DNA of 64,000 nt from Pseudoclavibacter sp. RFBB5 (GCF_002931555.1 NZ_PSTZ01000001.1:62001-126000); one strand, 5' to 3'; numbered from the stretch's first letter, positions 39,787 through 48,149 are shown. Program-made: numbers and translations. Notes: a model not told the origin generated them from the sequence alone.

Positions 39787-40760
39787 GCAGTCTCCTTCTG
39801 TGTTGCTGTGGCCGCGCGCGCAGCCACGACGACCGAGAGCACGTCGGCGCTGTGGTCGAGACGGCGGTCTCGCGCGTCTGTGTCGTGCTCGCGGATGATG
39901 CGCTCGAATTCCTGGAACTCCTCCACCACGCGGTGCGGGTACTTCGTGAGGTCGACCTGCGCGGCGGCGCCGTCTCGGGTCGCGTAGCTCACGGAGGCCA
40001 TGACGTTCGGCGGGCCGTCGACGACGATCCAGCCGTCCTCGCCCTGGATCTTGCTGCGGATGGGGCCGTCAGAGTCCTTCGCGCAGACGCACACGGCCGT
40101 GGTGTCGCCGTAATCGAGGACGAGCACGCCGGACGTGTCGATGCCGCGCTGCACGTTCGGCGTGTAGCTGACGTGCTTCGGCCTGCCGAGCAGCCCGACG
40201 ACGAAGTGGATGGCGTAGATGCCGAGGTCCATGAGCGCTCCGCCGCCCTGCGCGGGGTCGAAGGCCGGCAGCACGGTGCCCTCGCGGAAGGCGTCATAGC
40301 GGGAGGAGTACTGCGAGTAGTCCGACTGGATGAGCTTGACCTTGCCGACCAGGTCGAGGTGCTCTCTGATCCAGCGGTAGTTCGCGAGGTACTGCGTCGT
40401 GATGGCCTCGATGAGAATAAGGTCGCGTTCCGTCGCGAGGGCGCGCAGCTCCTGCAGCTCCGATTTCTCGAGCACGAACGGCTTCTCGCAGATGACGTGC
40501 TTCCCGGCCTCGAGCGCCTTGCGGGAGACCTCGAAGTGCAGGGAGTTGGGCACGGCGACCCAGACCGTGTCGACGGACGCGTCAGCGAGGCACTCGTCGA
40601 GGTCCGTGTAGACCCGCTCGATGCCGAACTGCGTCTGGAGCTCTTGGAGACGCTCGCGACGGCGACCGGAGATCGCGGCGAGCTCGAGCCCGGGGACGTC
40701 GGCCACGTGGGGAAGGAAGTCGGCGACGATCTGCCCGGCGCCGATCACAGCGAGCCTCAT
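39783..40760 (-). CDS. Gfo/Idh/MocA-family oxidoreductase
   Basis: An NAD(P)-dependent sugar or polyol dehydrogenase of 325 residues. The Rossmann motif RLAVIGAGQIVADFLPHV lies at the N-terminus, the family Lys in VICEKPFVLEKSEL, and GGALMDLGIYAIHFV in the C-terminal alpha/beta domain. It is encoded just before the lactonase with an ATGA overlap, so oxidation of a cyclic sugar to a lactone followed by ring opening is the likely sequence. The true sugar is unknown. Confidence 0.87.
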   Translation of the reverse strand: MRLAVIGAGQIVADFLPHVADVPGLELAAISGRRRERLQELQTQFGIERVYTDLDECLADASVDTVWVAVPNSLHFEVSRKALEAGKHVICEKPFVLEKSELQELRALATERDLILIEAITTQYLANYRWIREHLDLVGKVKLIQSDYSQYSSRYDAFREGTVLPAFDPAQGGGALMDLGIYAIHFVVGLLGRPKHVSYTPNVQRGIDTSGVLVLDYGDTTAVCVCAKDSDGPIRSKIQGEDGWIVVDGPPNVMASVSYATRDGAAAQVDLTKYPHRVVEEFQEFERIIREHDTDARDRRLDHSADVLSVVVAARAATATQKETA

Positions 40761-41062
40761 CGGCGGGTCCTCGGGTGCGTGGCGCGCGTGGGGGAGATCG
40801 TGGGATGCACGCTGTCGATCCTATTCGGGGCCCGACCCGTGCTGTCGTCCGTGCCCGTTCGCGGAGTTCGACTAGCACCGCCGCCTGCGAACGAGGGCGA
40901 GATCGCGGAGGAAACATCCAGGGCCTCGCCGACTCGCGCGCCATCGCGGGGAGGGGAGTTCTCCCCGCCTCCCGCACGCGCCCTGCAGTGCGAGTGCATC
41001 GCAATCTGCGGGTCTACGCTCGCCGACATCCCGGACCAGCCGGGCCTGTCGAAGGAGTTCTC
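40761..41062. other. Intergenic region with no supported gene
   Basis: Between the divergent Gfo/Idh gene and the small secreted-protein gene there are 302 bases. No coding stretch with a plausible start was found. A GGGGAG-TT-CTCCCC palindrome (40953-40966) inside a run of G- and C-blocks is the only regular structure; it lies about 100 bases before the secreted-protein gene and could be a regulatory hairpin. Promoters for both neighbours must be here. Confidence 0.5.
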
Positions 41063-41287
41063 ATGCGTCGAATCGCCTCAAGCATCACCGCAGCCCTCTT
41101 CGCCGTCGGCATCGCCGTCTCCGCTCCGGCGATCGCGAATGCCGGCACGGAGCAGATGTACTGGACCGGCGGATCGCTCGCCGACTGCCAGGCAGTGCAG
41201 CGCACGTACATCAGCTCGTGGACGAAGATCACAGAGTCCTGCCACCGCAACGGCAACGGCTACTCGTTCACCTGGACCTCCATCTAG
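41063..41287 (+). CDS. Small secreted protein, two cysteines
   Basis: Seventy-four residues. A signal peptide (MRRIASSITAALFAVGIAVS followed by APAIANA) with an ANA cleavage site is followed by a mature part of about 47 residues with two cysteines (LADCQAVQRTY, ITESCHRNGNGYSFTW) that could form one disulfide, plus a Trp/aromatic C-terminus. GAAGGAG lies seven bases before the ATG. No family is recognised. Small exported Cys-pair peptides of this kind occur in actinobacteria with roles from protease inhibition to antagonism; none can be assigned here. Confidence 0.72.
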   Translation: MRRIASSITAALFAVGIAVSAPAIANAGTEQMYWTGGSLADCQAVQRTYISSWTKITESCHRNGNGYSFTWTSI

Positions 41288-41305
41288 GCGCCCAGAGCCG
41301 GGCGT

Positions 41306-42835
41306 TCAGCGCTCGAGTTCGGAGGCGCCCGGCGAGACGACGCTGAGTGTGACCGTCCGCCTGTCCGGGTCGACCGACTCGACGCGAACCACGACCGGGG
41401 CGCCCAGCTCGAGCGCCGAGGCGTCGCCGACGACCCTCGCCCTCACCGCCGGATCGCGCAGCAGCACGGTCGCCTTCGCCCGTCGCTCCGTGGCTTCACC
41501 GGTCGGTGAGGACTCGACGACGATCCCGTCGAGCTCCTCGCCGACCAGTGGTCCGAGCAGCACTGCCTCGAGCAGGTCGACGGTTCCTCGCTCGTACGCG
41601 TTCGCGCGCTGCGACCCCGCTGCCATCTCAGCCGGGAGCGCGCCGAGCGCATCCACCACCCAGGACGGCACCTCTCGGCCGGCGCAGAACGCCAGCGCGA
41701 TCTCGGTGCCGTACCGGTCGACGAGGCGTCGGAGGGGCGCCGTGACGTGCGCGTACTCGGCCGCGATAGCGCTGTGCGATGCGCCGCGCGGGACCTCAGG
41801 ATGCTCCGGCGTTCCGAACGCCGCGTATCCCGCGCCGCGGAACAGTCGGGTCGCCTCGGTCGCGAACGCCGCGTATTCGGGACGCGACGTGTCGATGGTT
41901 CGCACGAACTCGGCGTAGGAGGAGCTCGGGGTCCAGTCGAACCCGAGGGCCGTGGCGACACGGCGCAGGCGCTCGACATCTTCGGGGCGAGCCTCATCGA
42001 GGGTGCGCCAGATGCCGACTCCGGCGAGGCGATGCAGCCTCGCCGCGGCGATGCCGGTGAGCAGTGACAGCTGCGCGTTGAACTCCTCGCTCGCCAGCGG
42101 CTCGCGCAGCACCAACCGGTAGCGGGTCCCATCTTCGCTGCGCTCGATCTCCTGGTCTGGGACCTCGAGCGTTGCGCCCCCGCGCGTGAACTGGGCGTCG
42201 ATGCGCAGCTGACCCACCTCGGCGAGAAGCTGCAGCAGCTCGTCGGCGGTTCCGTCGTCGAGCTGTCGCTGCACCGACGCGTAGTCGAGCTGCGCCCGCG
42301 AACGGACCACGGATCGACGTACGTCGATGTCGTCGAGCGGCTCACCCGACGCGTCGAGCCGCATCCGCCACACCACAGCCGGTCTGTCGACGTCGGGGAG
42401 CAGGCTCGCGGCACCCTCGCTGAGGACGGTCGGATGCAGGCCGAAACGGCCGTCGGGGCCGTACACGGTGAGGGCGCGCCGGTGGGTCTCGGCGTCGAGC
42501 GCGCCACCCGGCTCGACGAACGAGGCGACGTCGGCGATCGCGTAGAACACCTCGAACCGGGCGGGTTCAGCGTCGGCTGCCGCGACGCGTCGGAGGAAGA
42601 AGGCCTGGTCGAGGTCGCGGGACCCGACGGGGTCGAGGGTCACGAAAGGCAGGTCGCGGAGGTCCTGCCTGACGGAGTCTGGTCCGGCGTCGAACTCGAG
42701 TGCCGCAGCTGCCTCGGCCTCGAGCAGCGCGTCGGCGGGGTAGTCGACGGGGATCTCGAGTTCGGTGCGCAGCCGCTCGAGGTGCGGGGCGAGCACATCG
42801 GCGGCCGCGCCGGCCTGCACCGCGCGCTTGCTCAT
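41306..42835 (-). CDS. RNB-domain ribonuclease (RNase II/R family)
   Basis: A 3' to 5' exoribonuclease of 509 residues. An N-terminal region of about 60 residues precedes the RNB catalytic domain, whose motif reads VTLDPVGSRDLDQAFFL with the acidic metal-binding residues; YAIADVASFVEPGGALD and FGLHPTVLSEGAASL follow. The C-terminal 90 residues form a probable beta-barrel replacing a clear S1 domain. It lacks the N-terminal cold-shock domains of RNase R. This matches the actinobacterial RNB proteins of about 480-510 residues. Confidence 0.85.
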   Translation of the reverse strand: MSKRAVQAGAAADVLAPHLERLRTELEIPVDYPADALLEAEAAAALEFDAGPDSVRQDLRDLPFVTLDPVGSRDLDQAFFLRRVAAADAEPARFEVFYAIADVASFVEPGGALDAETHRRALTVYGPDGRFGLHPTVLSEGAASLLPDVDRPAVVWRMRLDASGEPLDDIDVRRSVVRSRAQLDYASVQRQLDDGTADELLQLLAEVGQLRIDAQFTRGGATLEVPDQEIERSEDGTRYRLVLREPLASEEFNAQLSLLTGIAAARLHRLAGVGIWRTLDEARPEDVERLRRVATALGFDWTPSSSYAEFVRTIDTSRPEYAAFATEATRLFRGAGYAAFGTPEHPEVPRGASHSAIAAEYAHVTAPLRRLVDRYGTEIALAFCAGREVPSWVVDALGALPAEMAAGSQRANAYERGTVDLLEAVLLGPLVGEELDGIVVESSPTGEATERRAKATVLLRDPAVRARVVGDASALELGAPVVVRVESVDPDRRTVTLSVVSPGASELER

Positions 42836-43065
42836 CGGGTGCTCAACTCCGGAGCGTGGACTGGGCTGTTCGACTGCATAGCGTCAACGTAGCCGGTGCC
42901 GCCGACATTCGAGCCGAGCATGCATCCCGCGCCGAAGCCACCTCTCGATCTCGCCCCCGTCCGCCTCGCGGCTGGCACCGACCGGCGTGACGCGGCCGCA
43001 ACGCTCTGAGCGGAACCGGATGCGCCCCATACGTTTTCCATAGAACGGTGGGTCACGATAAGCGC

Positions 43066-44109
43066 ATGGTTGACTTCAACAAGATTCTCGGCGCGGCCTC
43101 CAAGGCCCTCGGCAACTCCGGTGGCTCCAGCAACTCCGGCAACCGGGGCGGCGGGAAGAGCGGCTCCGGGGACTGGAAGGACATGGTCCGCAAGGTCGCC
43201 GACCAGGTGACCGGCGACGGTCAGCAGTCGCGCGGCCAGCAGGGCTACCAGAACCAGCAGGGCTACCAGAACCAGCAGGGCCGCCCGGGGCAGGCGCCCC
43301 AGTACGGCCAGCAGGGCCGGTACGACCAGCGGCCGCCGAGCGCACCGAGCTACGGCTCACGTCCCGGCGCGAGCGCCGGGTCGGGAAGCGCCGCCGACAA
43401 GGCGGCCGTCGCGAAGTACGACTACCTCCTCAAGACGGCTGCGCCCGATCAGCTCGAGCAGGCCCACCGTGAGGCGTTCCAGCGCCTCACGCCTGAGCAG
43501 CGCGACCAGGTGCGCGAGCGCCTGAGCGCCGAGTCCGGCCCGTACGACCGCCCCCAGTCGAGCTCGCCGGACGACCTGGCCCGCGCCGCGACGCGCGGAG
43601 AAGTGCAGCGGCCCGGGTTCATGGCGAAGGTGCTCGGCGCGGGAAAGCGCATCGCCTCCTCGCGTGGCGGTGGCAACTTCACTCCCGGTTCCAGCCGTGG
43701 CGGCTCTTCCCGCTTCGGCCGAGGCATGGGCGTCGCGGGAGCCGGAGCGGCTGCGGCCGGTGCGGGAGCGCTCGGCGGTATCGCGCTCGGCGTCGTCGGG
43801 GGCGCCGTGGCGAGCTCCGTCGCCCTGCCGCTGCTCGGCGACGCGATGGCATCCGGTATCGACTTCGACGGCATCGCCGCGTCCGGCATCGAGGGCTTCG
43901 AGGGGCTCACGGCCGACCTCGGTGAGTTCGGCGGCATCGGCGAGACCGTCTCCGGTCTCAGCGAGCAGGTCGGCGGATTCGGCGACCAGTTCGCCGGTGC
44001 CGGAGAGCAGCTCTCAGGAGCCGGCGATCAGTTCCTCGGCGGCGTCGAGGAGCAGGCAGGCAACTTCGGTTTCGATATCCCCGGCCTCGGAGACCTGTTC
44101 GGCAAGTAG
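43066..44109 (+). CDS. Low-complexity Gly/Gln-rich protein, unknown function
   Basis: A protein of 347 residues. It has a short basic/amphipathic N-terminus (VDFNKILGAASKALG), a disordered linker (about 20-125) rich in Gly, Ser, Gln, Tyr and Arg including a perfect 18-bp tandem repeat (43243-43278, GYQNQQ twice), and an ordered helical segment (about 130-165, DKAAVAKYDYLLKT, AFQRLTPEQRDQVRERLSAE). A glycine/alanine-rich hydrophobic stretch follows (about 222-265), then acidic Gly-rich repeats (FGDQFAGAGEQLSGAGDQF). It may be membrane-associated. No family is assigned. The start at 43066 has weak ribosome-binding sequence, and a GTG 18 bases upstream is possible. Confidence 0.65.
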   Translation: MVDFNKILGAASKALGNSGGSSNSGNRGGGKSGSGDWKDMVRKVADQVTGDGQQSRGQQGYQNQQGYQNQQGRPGQAPQYGQQGRYDQRPPSAPSYGSRPGASAGSGSAADKAAVAKYDYLLKTAAPDQLEQAHREAFQRLTPEQRDQVRERLSAESGPYDRPQSSSPDDLARAATRGEVQRPGFMAKVLGAGKRIASSRGGGNFTPGSSRGGSSRFGRGMGVAGAGAAAAGAGALGGIALGVVGGAVASSVALPLLGDAMASGIDFDGIAASGIEGFEGLTADLGEFGGIGETVSGLSEQVGGFGDQFAGAGEQLSGAGDQFLGGVEEQAGNFGFDIPGLGDLFGK

Positions 44110-44140
44110 CTCACGCCTCCTCGAAGGTTTCAAGCTTGGC

Positions 44141-44219
44141 ACTGACCAACTCCCGTGATGGATGAGCGCTCGCGCGGCCTCTGAGCTCGCGATCCGCGCA
44201 TCCATCATGGATGTTGGCC
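44141..44219. repeat. Dispersed palindromic element, degenerate copy
   Basis: TGACCAACTCCCGTGATGGATG (44143-44164; core CCAACTCCCGTGA) faces CATCATGGATGTTGGCC (44203-44219) in inverted orientation. The core matches the elements at 54102-54177 and 54877-54972 with one base change and a different loop. Intergenic and non-coding. Confidence 0.6.
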
Positions 44220-44271
44220 CCGATGCCCGCGTCCGGGGTCGCCGACCGCGACCCCGAGCCGCGGGCATCGG
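44220..44271. terminator. Nested hairpin upstream of the 44285 gene
   Basis: CCGATGCCCGCG (44220-44231) pairs perfectly with CGCGGGCATCGG (44260-44271), and inside it CGGGGTCG (44234-44241) pairs with CGACCCCG (44249-44256). There is no T tract. It lies only 13 bases before the next gene start, so besides ending the preceding transcript it could affect translation of that gene. Confidence 0.55.
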
Positions 44272-44284
44272 CCGTTAGGCTCGG

Positions 44285-45370
44285 ATGATGGCGAACCGCA
44301 GTTATCTCTACGTTGTCGACGAGATCCCAGGTCAGGGGGCCCCGCTCACGCGGGTCACCGGTCTCTCGGAGTGGAAGTGGGATGTGCCGCTCGTGCACGA
44401 GCTGCTCGTCTCCGGGTCCGGCCGCCTCGTTCCCTCGACGATCTGGGATGCGCCTGCCATGGCGATCCTCGGCGACTACGACCAGGGCGTCGCCAACCTC
44501 GAGCGCCTCTTCGCGCAGCTCCCGCACGACGAGGAGACGCAGCGACAGATCGCCGAGGCGCGCAACGCGCTGAACGACCCCGCGAACCGCGGTCGCTACC
44601 TGCTGCTCGAGGTCGCCGAGATCCACGTGCTGGGCGTCACGGACGACGACAACCCCTTCCCGGAGATGCTGACCGAGGCGCAGGGCATGGTCCGCGACGA
44701 CGAGGCGAGCGTGGATTCGCTCATCCGCCACGCGCTCGGGCTTCCCGCCGAGAAGCGCCCGCAGCTCACCGGCTCCGGGTCGTGGGCCAACAACCTGTAC
44801 TTCGCGCCATCCGGGGCACCGCAGCAGGAGCCTGCCGCGGTACCGGATGCAGTGCCCGAGGCCCAGCCGGCGCCGCCGGCCGCTGCGCAGTACGCAGCGC
44901 ACACCGACCAGCAGGCTGCGCAGTTCCCGCCACCGATGGGCCAGCCCCAGCAGGTTCTCCTCGTCAGGCCTCTCGCGAACGGGGCCGCGCAGTGGGGCGT
45001 CGGGCTGCTCGCGCTCATCCCGTTCCCGTTCGTGAGCGCCATCGTCGCGGGAATCGTCATGACGGCGGTCGGACGGTCGCGCGCACCGGCGACCGAGGCC
45101 GGGGAGCGGAACCGGACGAACGCCGCCAACTGGGGGATCACCTACCTGATCTCCTCGGTCATCCTCATCGCGCTGCACATCGCGTTCCTCATGACCTTGG
45201 ACGAGTACTCGTCGACGTTCTACCCGATCGGCATCCCCATCACCATCTGGTTCGCACTCTCGGTGACGCACGTCGTGCTCTCGATCGTCGGCCTCGTGAA
45301 GGCCTCGCGGGGCGTCGTGTTCAAGCCCATCGCACTGCCGTTCTTCAGCCCCCGCGCTCGCCTCTGGTGA
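44285..45370 (+). CDS. Large hypothetical membrane protein with N-terminal soluble domain
   Basis: A protein of about 361 residues. A soluble N-terminal domain (about 1-170: YLYVVDEIPGQGAPLTRV and LERLFAQLPHDEETQRQIAE) resembles the uncharacterised regulatory/immunity-type DUFs of similar size. A Pro/Ala/Gln linker (about 175-225) follows, then four hydrophobic segments (about 240-350) in the style of DUF4870-type membrane domains (WGVGLLALIPFPFVSAIVAG, NAANWGITYLISSVILIALH). Two adjacent ATG codons start it. The function is unknown. Confidence 0.65.
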   Translation: MMANRSYLYVVDEIPGQGAPLTRVTGLSEWKWDVPLVHELLVSGSGRLVPSTIWDAPAMAILGDYDQGVANLERLFAQLPHDEETQRQIAEARNALNDPANRGRYLLLEVAEIHVLGVTDDDNPFPEMLTEAQGMVRDDEASVDSLIRHALGLPAEKRPQLTGSGSWANNLYFAPSGAPQQEPAAVPDAVPEAQPAPPAAAQYAAHTDQQAAQFPPPMGQPQQVLLVRPLANGAAQWGVGLLALIPFPFVSAIVAGIVMTAVGRSRAPATEAGERNRTNAANWGITYLISSVILIALHIAFLMTLDEYSSTFYPIGIPITIWFALSVTHVVLSIVGLVKASRGVVFKPIALPFFSPRARLW

Positions 45371-45517
45371 GTCGCACGCGCTGACGCTCCCCAGCGTGGG
45401 GCTCGTGCTCATACCCGTCGTGGACTCGGCGGCGTAGCGGATGCGCGACAATAGCCTGCAGCACCGTCGGCTCGAGTCGGCGCGTGCACGGGGAATTCAG
45501 GCTGGGGGGGCCGAGAT

Positions 45518-46018
45518 ATGCCGATCAATGACACCGAGGTGATACTCGCGGCGCGGGACGCGCTGCCGAGCTGGTCGTGGGACGACTTCGCGAAGGAGCC
45601 GCCGCAGACAGTGGAGCTCATGCGGCTCGATCCGAACGAGTGGCACGCGCTCATCGCCTACCTCGCGGGGCCGAGCTGGGTGTACCAGGAGCCTGCTCGC
45701 TACGATCCGGTCGACGAGACCGGCCGCGTGCGGCGCGGAGATGCGTCCACGGCTGGCACCTTCTCGGGCGATGCGGACGTCACCGGCGACCACGACGAGA
45801 TGGCCCGATACCTGGTGGACGCCGGAGTGCCCGAGCCACCTCGAGGGGTGCAGTGGATGCTCTGCCTCCCCGACGGGGTCACCGAGTGGGAACTCGAACA
45901 CGCGTGCCGACTCGCTGTGCAGAACATCGATCCGGCAGATCGCCGCCGGAGCGCTCTCGAGGTGCACGCCGCCCTGCGGGTGCTCCTGAACGGAAGGATG
46001 ACGCCGCTGTCCTGGTGA
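45518..46018 (+). CDS. Hypothetical protein
   Basis: A soluble acidic protein of 166 residues (INDTEVILAARDALPSWSWD, VELMRLDPNEWHALIAYLAG). Helical in its second half (DEMARYLVDAGVP, EWELEHACRLAVQ). No signal peptide, membrane segment or recognised motif. The preceding GGGGGG tract is a possible ribosome-binding sequence for the ATG at 45518. It is downstream of, and in the same direction as, the 44285 gene but separated by 147 bases. Confidence 0.6.
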   Translation: MPINDTEVILAARDALPSWSWDDFAKEPPQTVELMRLDPNEWHALIAYLAGPSWVYQEPARYDPVDETGRVRRGDASTAGTFSGDADVTGDHDEMARYLVDAGVPEPPRGVQWMLCLPDGVTEWELEHACRLAVQNIDPADRRRSALEVHAALRVLLNGRMTPLSW

Positions 46019-46086
46019 CCACCTCCCGGCGAAGATGCGGCGGCAGCTCAGTCGATCTCGTGCGAAGCCGGCGACTGCAACCCAGG

Positions 46087-46239
46087 CTACTGGGGTGTAT
46101 CCGGGGTCCGCAGGTACTTGCGCAGCGCCTTGATGGCAAGGACGAGGGCCCAGACCGCGAGCACTGCGACGACCGTCGCCAGCGTTAGCGGGAGGACCGG
46201 CAGGAGTGCGTGAACGAATCGGGTCGGCGGGGGCGACAT
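46087..46239 (-). CDS. Candidate 50-residue single-helix membrane protein
   Basis: A short frame beginning with ATG at 46239 encodes SPPPTRFVHALLPVLPLTLA, TVVAVLAVWALVLAIKALRK and YLRTPDTPQ, then TAG. The central hydrophobic run of about 26 residues flanked by basic residues is a credible membrane helix, and codon third positions are GC-rich. There is no clear ribosome-binding site, and an 11-bp hairpin abuts the start. Plausible but unproven. Confidence 0.4.
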   Translation of the reverse strand: MSPPPTRFVHALLPVLPLTLATVVAVLAVWALVLAIKALRKYLRTPDTPQ

Positions 46240-46271
46240 CGGGGTCCGTCAATGTCTCGTGACGGACCCCG
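46240..46271. terminator. 11-bp perfect hairpin
   Basis: CGGGGTCCGTC (46240-46250) and GACGGACCCCG (46261-46271) enclose ten bases. It lies downstream of the minus-strand gene ending at 46321 and directly upstream of the small candidate gene, so it may terminate the former. No strong T tract follows in that direction. Confidence 0.5.
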
Positions 46272-46320
46272 ACGGTTATCTCATCCGCTTCCAGGAGAGC
46301 CTGGGGTGGCGAGCAACTGG

Positions 46321-46707
46321 CTAGCTCTGCGCGACCGCGGGCGCCTGACGACCGCGGCGGGCGGCGATGAACGAGCGCACGCCGGCCGTGATGAGCGCGA
46401 CGAGCAGGACCAGCATGATCGTGCTGCTGATGATCGCGCCCGGGCGCTCGGCCGTGCCGGCGAAGAGGTCGCCGAGCTGAGCGACGTTCATGAGCGAGCC
46501 GAGGGCACCCAGCAGTGCTACGGCGAGCGCGCCGTGGATGGCGTGCTTGCGGAGCTTCGGGTTGCGGGCGATGAGGCCTGCGATCACGAGCAGGACGCCG
46601 ACTGCTGCTGGGATGAGAGCCGTGAGGCTGCCGGTGTCGCTGACGAAGTACGCGACGGCACCGGTCACGACGAGGAGGGCACCGATGAGGATGGTGAGGA
46701 GAGGCAT
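46321..46707 (-). CDS. Four-helix membrane protein, unknown function
   Basis: A protein of 128 residues with four hydrophobic segments (about 4-22, 28-46, 58-77 and 88-108) and a basic C-terminal tail (RSFIAARRGRQAPAVAQS). It has no recognised catalytic motif. It resembles small DUF-type integral membrane proteins common in actinobacteria. About 170 bases upstream (46708-46881) hold no gene and probably its promoter. Confidence 0.65.
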   Translation of the reverse strand: MPLLTILIGALLVVTGAVAYFVSDTGSLTALIPAAVGVLLVIAGLIARNPKLRKHAIHGALAVALLGALGSLMNVAQLGDLFAGTAERPGAIISSTIMLVLLVALITAGVRSFIAARRGRQAPAVAQS

Positions 46708-46881
46708 GCGGGATGGGATCCAATCTCGCGGTAGGCCAGCGGCATCCCAGGCGGACCGCTTCGCGCGGGCTCTGCCCTGGCGCGTGACGGCCGGCGACGG
46801 GGGAGTCGCTGGTCGTTGGTGTCTGGTCCCGCCAACTTTACCAGTCGGTCGGTTTCGACCCGCAGTCTGGAACCCAGATCG

Positions 46882-47136
46882 TCAGCGGGCTGCGCCCTCG
46901 ATCGCGTCGCGCCCGGACTCGCGCGATTCGAACGCGCCGAGGAAGGTGCCCTGGCCGTCGTGGGCGCGGAACTCTCCTTGGACGAGCTCGACGAACCCGG
47001 CGAAGTCGTCGCCCGTCGGGGTCTCGCGCATGGCCACCCAAAGGCCGTTCGCGGGTGAGAGCCAGCGCAGTCGGCGAGGGGTCGCCTCTACTGCCGACTG
47101 GGGTGCCGACGGTCGGGGGATCTCGAGCAGGCTCAT
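46882..47136 (-). CDS. Small hypothetical protein
   Basis: Eighty-four residues with WLSPANGLWVAMRETPTGDDFAGF-type beta-rich sequence (LRWLSPANGLWVAMRETPTG, then FAGFVELVQGEFRAHD) and no signal or membrane segment. It looks like a small globular beta protein. No family is recognised. The upstream region carries an AT-rich TAGCTAGCTAGCC patch (47174-47186) that may hold its promoter. Confidence 0.55.
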   Translation of the reverse strand: MSLLEIPRPSAPQSAVEATPRRLRWLSPANGLWVAMRETPTGDDFAGFVELVQGEFRAHDGQGTFLGAFESRESGRDAIEGAAR

Positions 47137-47230
47137 GGGGTTCCTCGGTTCGAAGTGGTTGGCCGGATAGTTAGGCTAGCTAGCTATTCCTGGGAGTGGG
47201 CATAGGGTTGTCTGAGGGCGGTGCTGCGGA

Positions 47231-48031
47231 TCAGGCGACGGCGTCGGGTGATTCGGGGAGCGTCTGTCCGCCATCGACGACGATCGTCTGACCGGTGATG
47301 AATGCGGCTTCCCTGCTCGCGAGGAACGCCGCCGCGAAGCCGATCTCCTCCGCGCGGCCGAGTCTCCGCAGCGGCACGGCCGATGTCATCGACGCGAGGT
47401 ACTGCTCGCCCATCTCCTCGAGTCCAGCCGATTCGACGTTGCCTGGCAGCACGGCGTTGACGGTGATCGTGTGCTTGGCGAGCTCGATCGCCGCCGTGCG
47501 CATGAAGCCCAGCTGGGCCGCTTTGGACGCGCCGTAGTGCGACCATCCCGGGTAGCCGGTGATCGGGCCCGTGATGGATGAGGTCATGACGACCCGGCCT
47601 CGCCCCGATTCCTGCAGGGCGGGCAGGCACGCCTGCACGGCGTAGATCGTTCCCTTCACGTTCGTGTCGAGCACCTCGTCGAGCTGTGCCGGCGTCATCG
47701 TGTCGAGCTCGGCCTGCGGGAAGATGCCAGCGTTGGCGCACAGCACATCGATACCGCCGAGCAGGTTGGTAGCAGATGCGGCCAGGTCGCGGCACGACTC
47801 CGGGTCGGCGACGTCGACCGTGAAGCCGACCACGCGCCCTGGTTCCTCCGGCCCCGCAAGCTCCTCGAGCGAGGCGACGGCCGCATCCACTCCCGTCTGA
47901 GAGCGGCCAGCGACGGCAACGCGCGCGCCCGCCTGCACGAACACGCTGGCGATGCCGAAGCCGATGCCCTTCGTGCCGCCCGTGATGACGACGCGGGTAT
48001 CGGACAGGTCGAAGAGCGGTGCAGCTGGCAT
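47231..48031 (-). CDS. SDR-family oxidoreductase
   Basis: A classical short-chain dehydrogenase of 266 residues: VVITGGTKGIGFGIA cofactor motif, CANAG, the catalytic SSITG Ser and YGASKAAQL Tyr/Lys, and a C-terminal FITGQTIVVDGGQTL. It follows 3-oxoacyl-ACP reductase/glucose-dehydrogenase-like members in length and layout. The ATG at 48031 follows AAAGG. A 16-bp motif shared with the glnT promoter lies about 90 bases upstream. The aldo/keto reductase gene ends just upstream, and the two may cooperate in carbonyl metabolism. Confidence 0.85.
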   Translation of the reverse strand: MPAAPLFDLSDTRVVITGGTKGIGFGIASVFVQAGARVAVAGRSQTGVDAAVASLEELAGPEEPGRVVGFTVDVADPESCRDLAASATNLLGGIDVLCANAGIFPQAELDTMTPAQLDEVLDTNVKGTIYAVQACLPALQESGRGRVVMTSSITGPITGYPGWSHYGASKAAQLGFMRTAAIELAKHTITVNAVLPGNVESAGLEEMGEQYLASMTSAVPLRRLGRAEEIGFAAAFLASREAAFITGQTIVVDGGQTLPESPDAVA

Positions 48032-48119
48032 GGGGTGCCTTTCGTGGATGGGCAGGTGTGGCCATTCCATCGCGACGAGGAGCTGCGGCGGGCGGTGCGA
48101 AACCTCCCGGCGATCGCTC

Positions 48120-48135
48120 GTAACCCAGTGTTTAC
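48120..48135. promoter_or_regulatory. GTAACCCAGTGTTTAC motif upstream of SDR gene
   Basis: A 16-base sequence identical in base order and orientation to 49377-49392 upstream of glnT. Its ends (GTAA and TTAC) are complementary, as in dimeric regulator operators. It sits between the stop of the aldo/keto reductase and the start of the SDR gene. Confidence 0.5.
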
Positions 48136-48149
48136 GCCGAGCCGCGCCG

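Noticed and set aside
39852-41918. Plus-strand frame of about 690 codons opposite Gfo/Idh and RNB genes
   Set aside because: Crosses three gene boundaries and shows no family similarity; the small secreted protein at 41063 is in the same frame class but is supported by its own signal peptide and ribosome-binding site.
42836-43065. Possible small gene between the RNB gene and the Gly/Gln-rich gene
   Set aside because: Available frames are short, Arg-rich and without start signals; treated as promoter region.
46708-46881. Possible gene in the gap upstream of the four-helix protein
   Set aside because: No frame with a plausible start or amino-acid composition; only promoter-like sequence.
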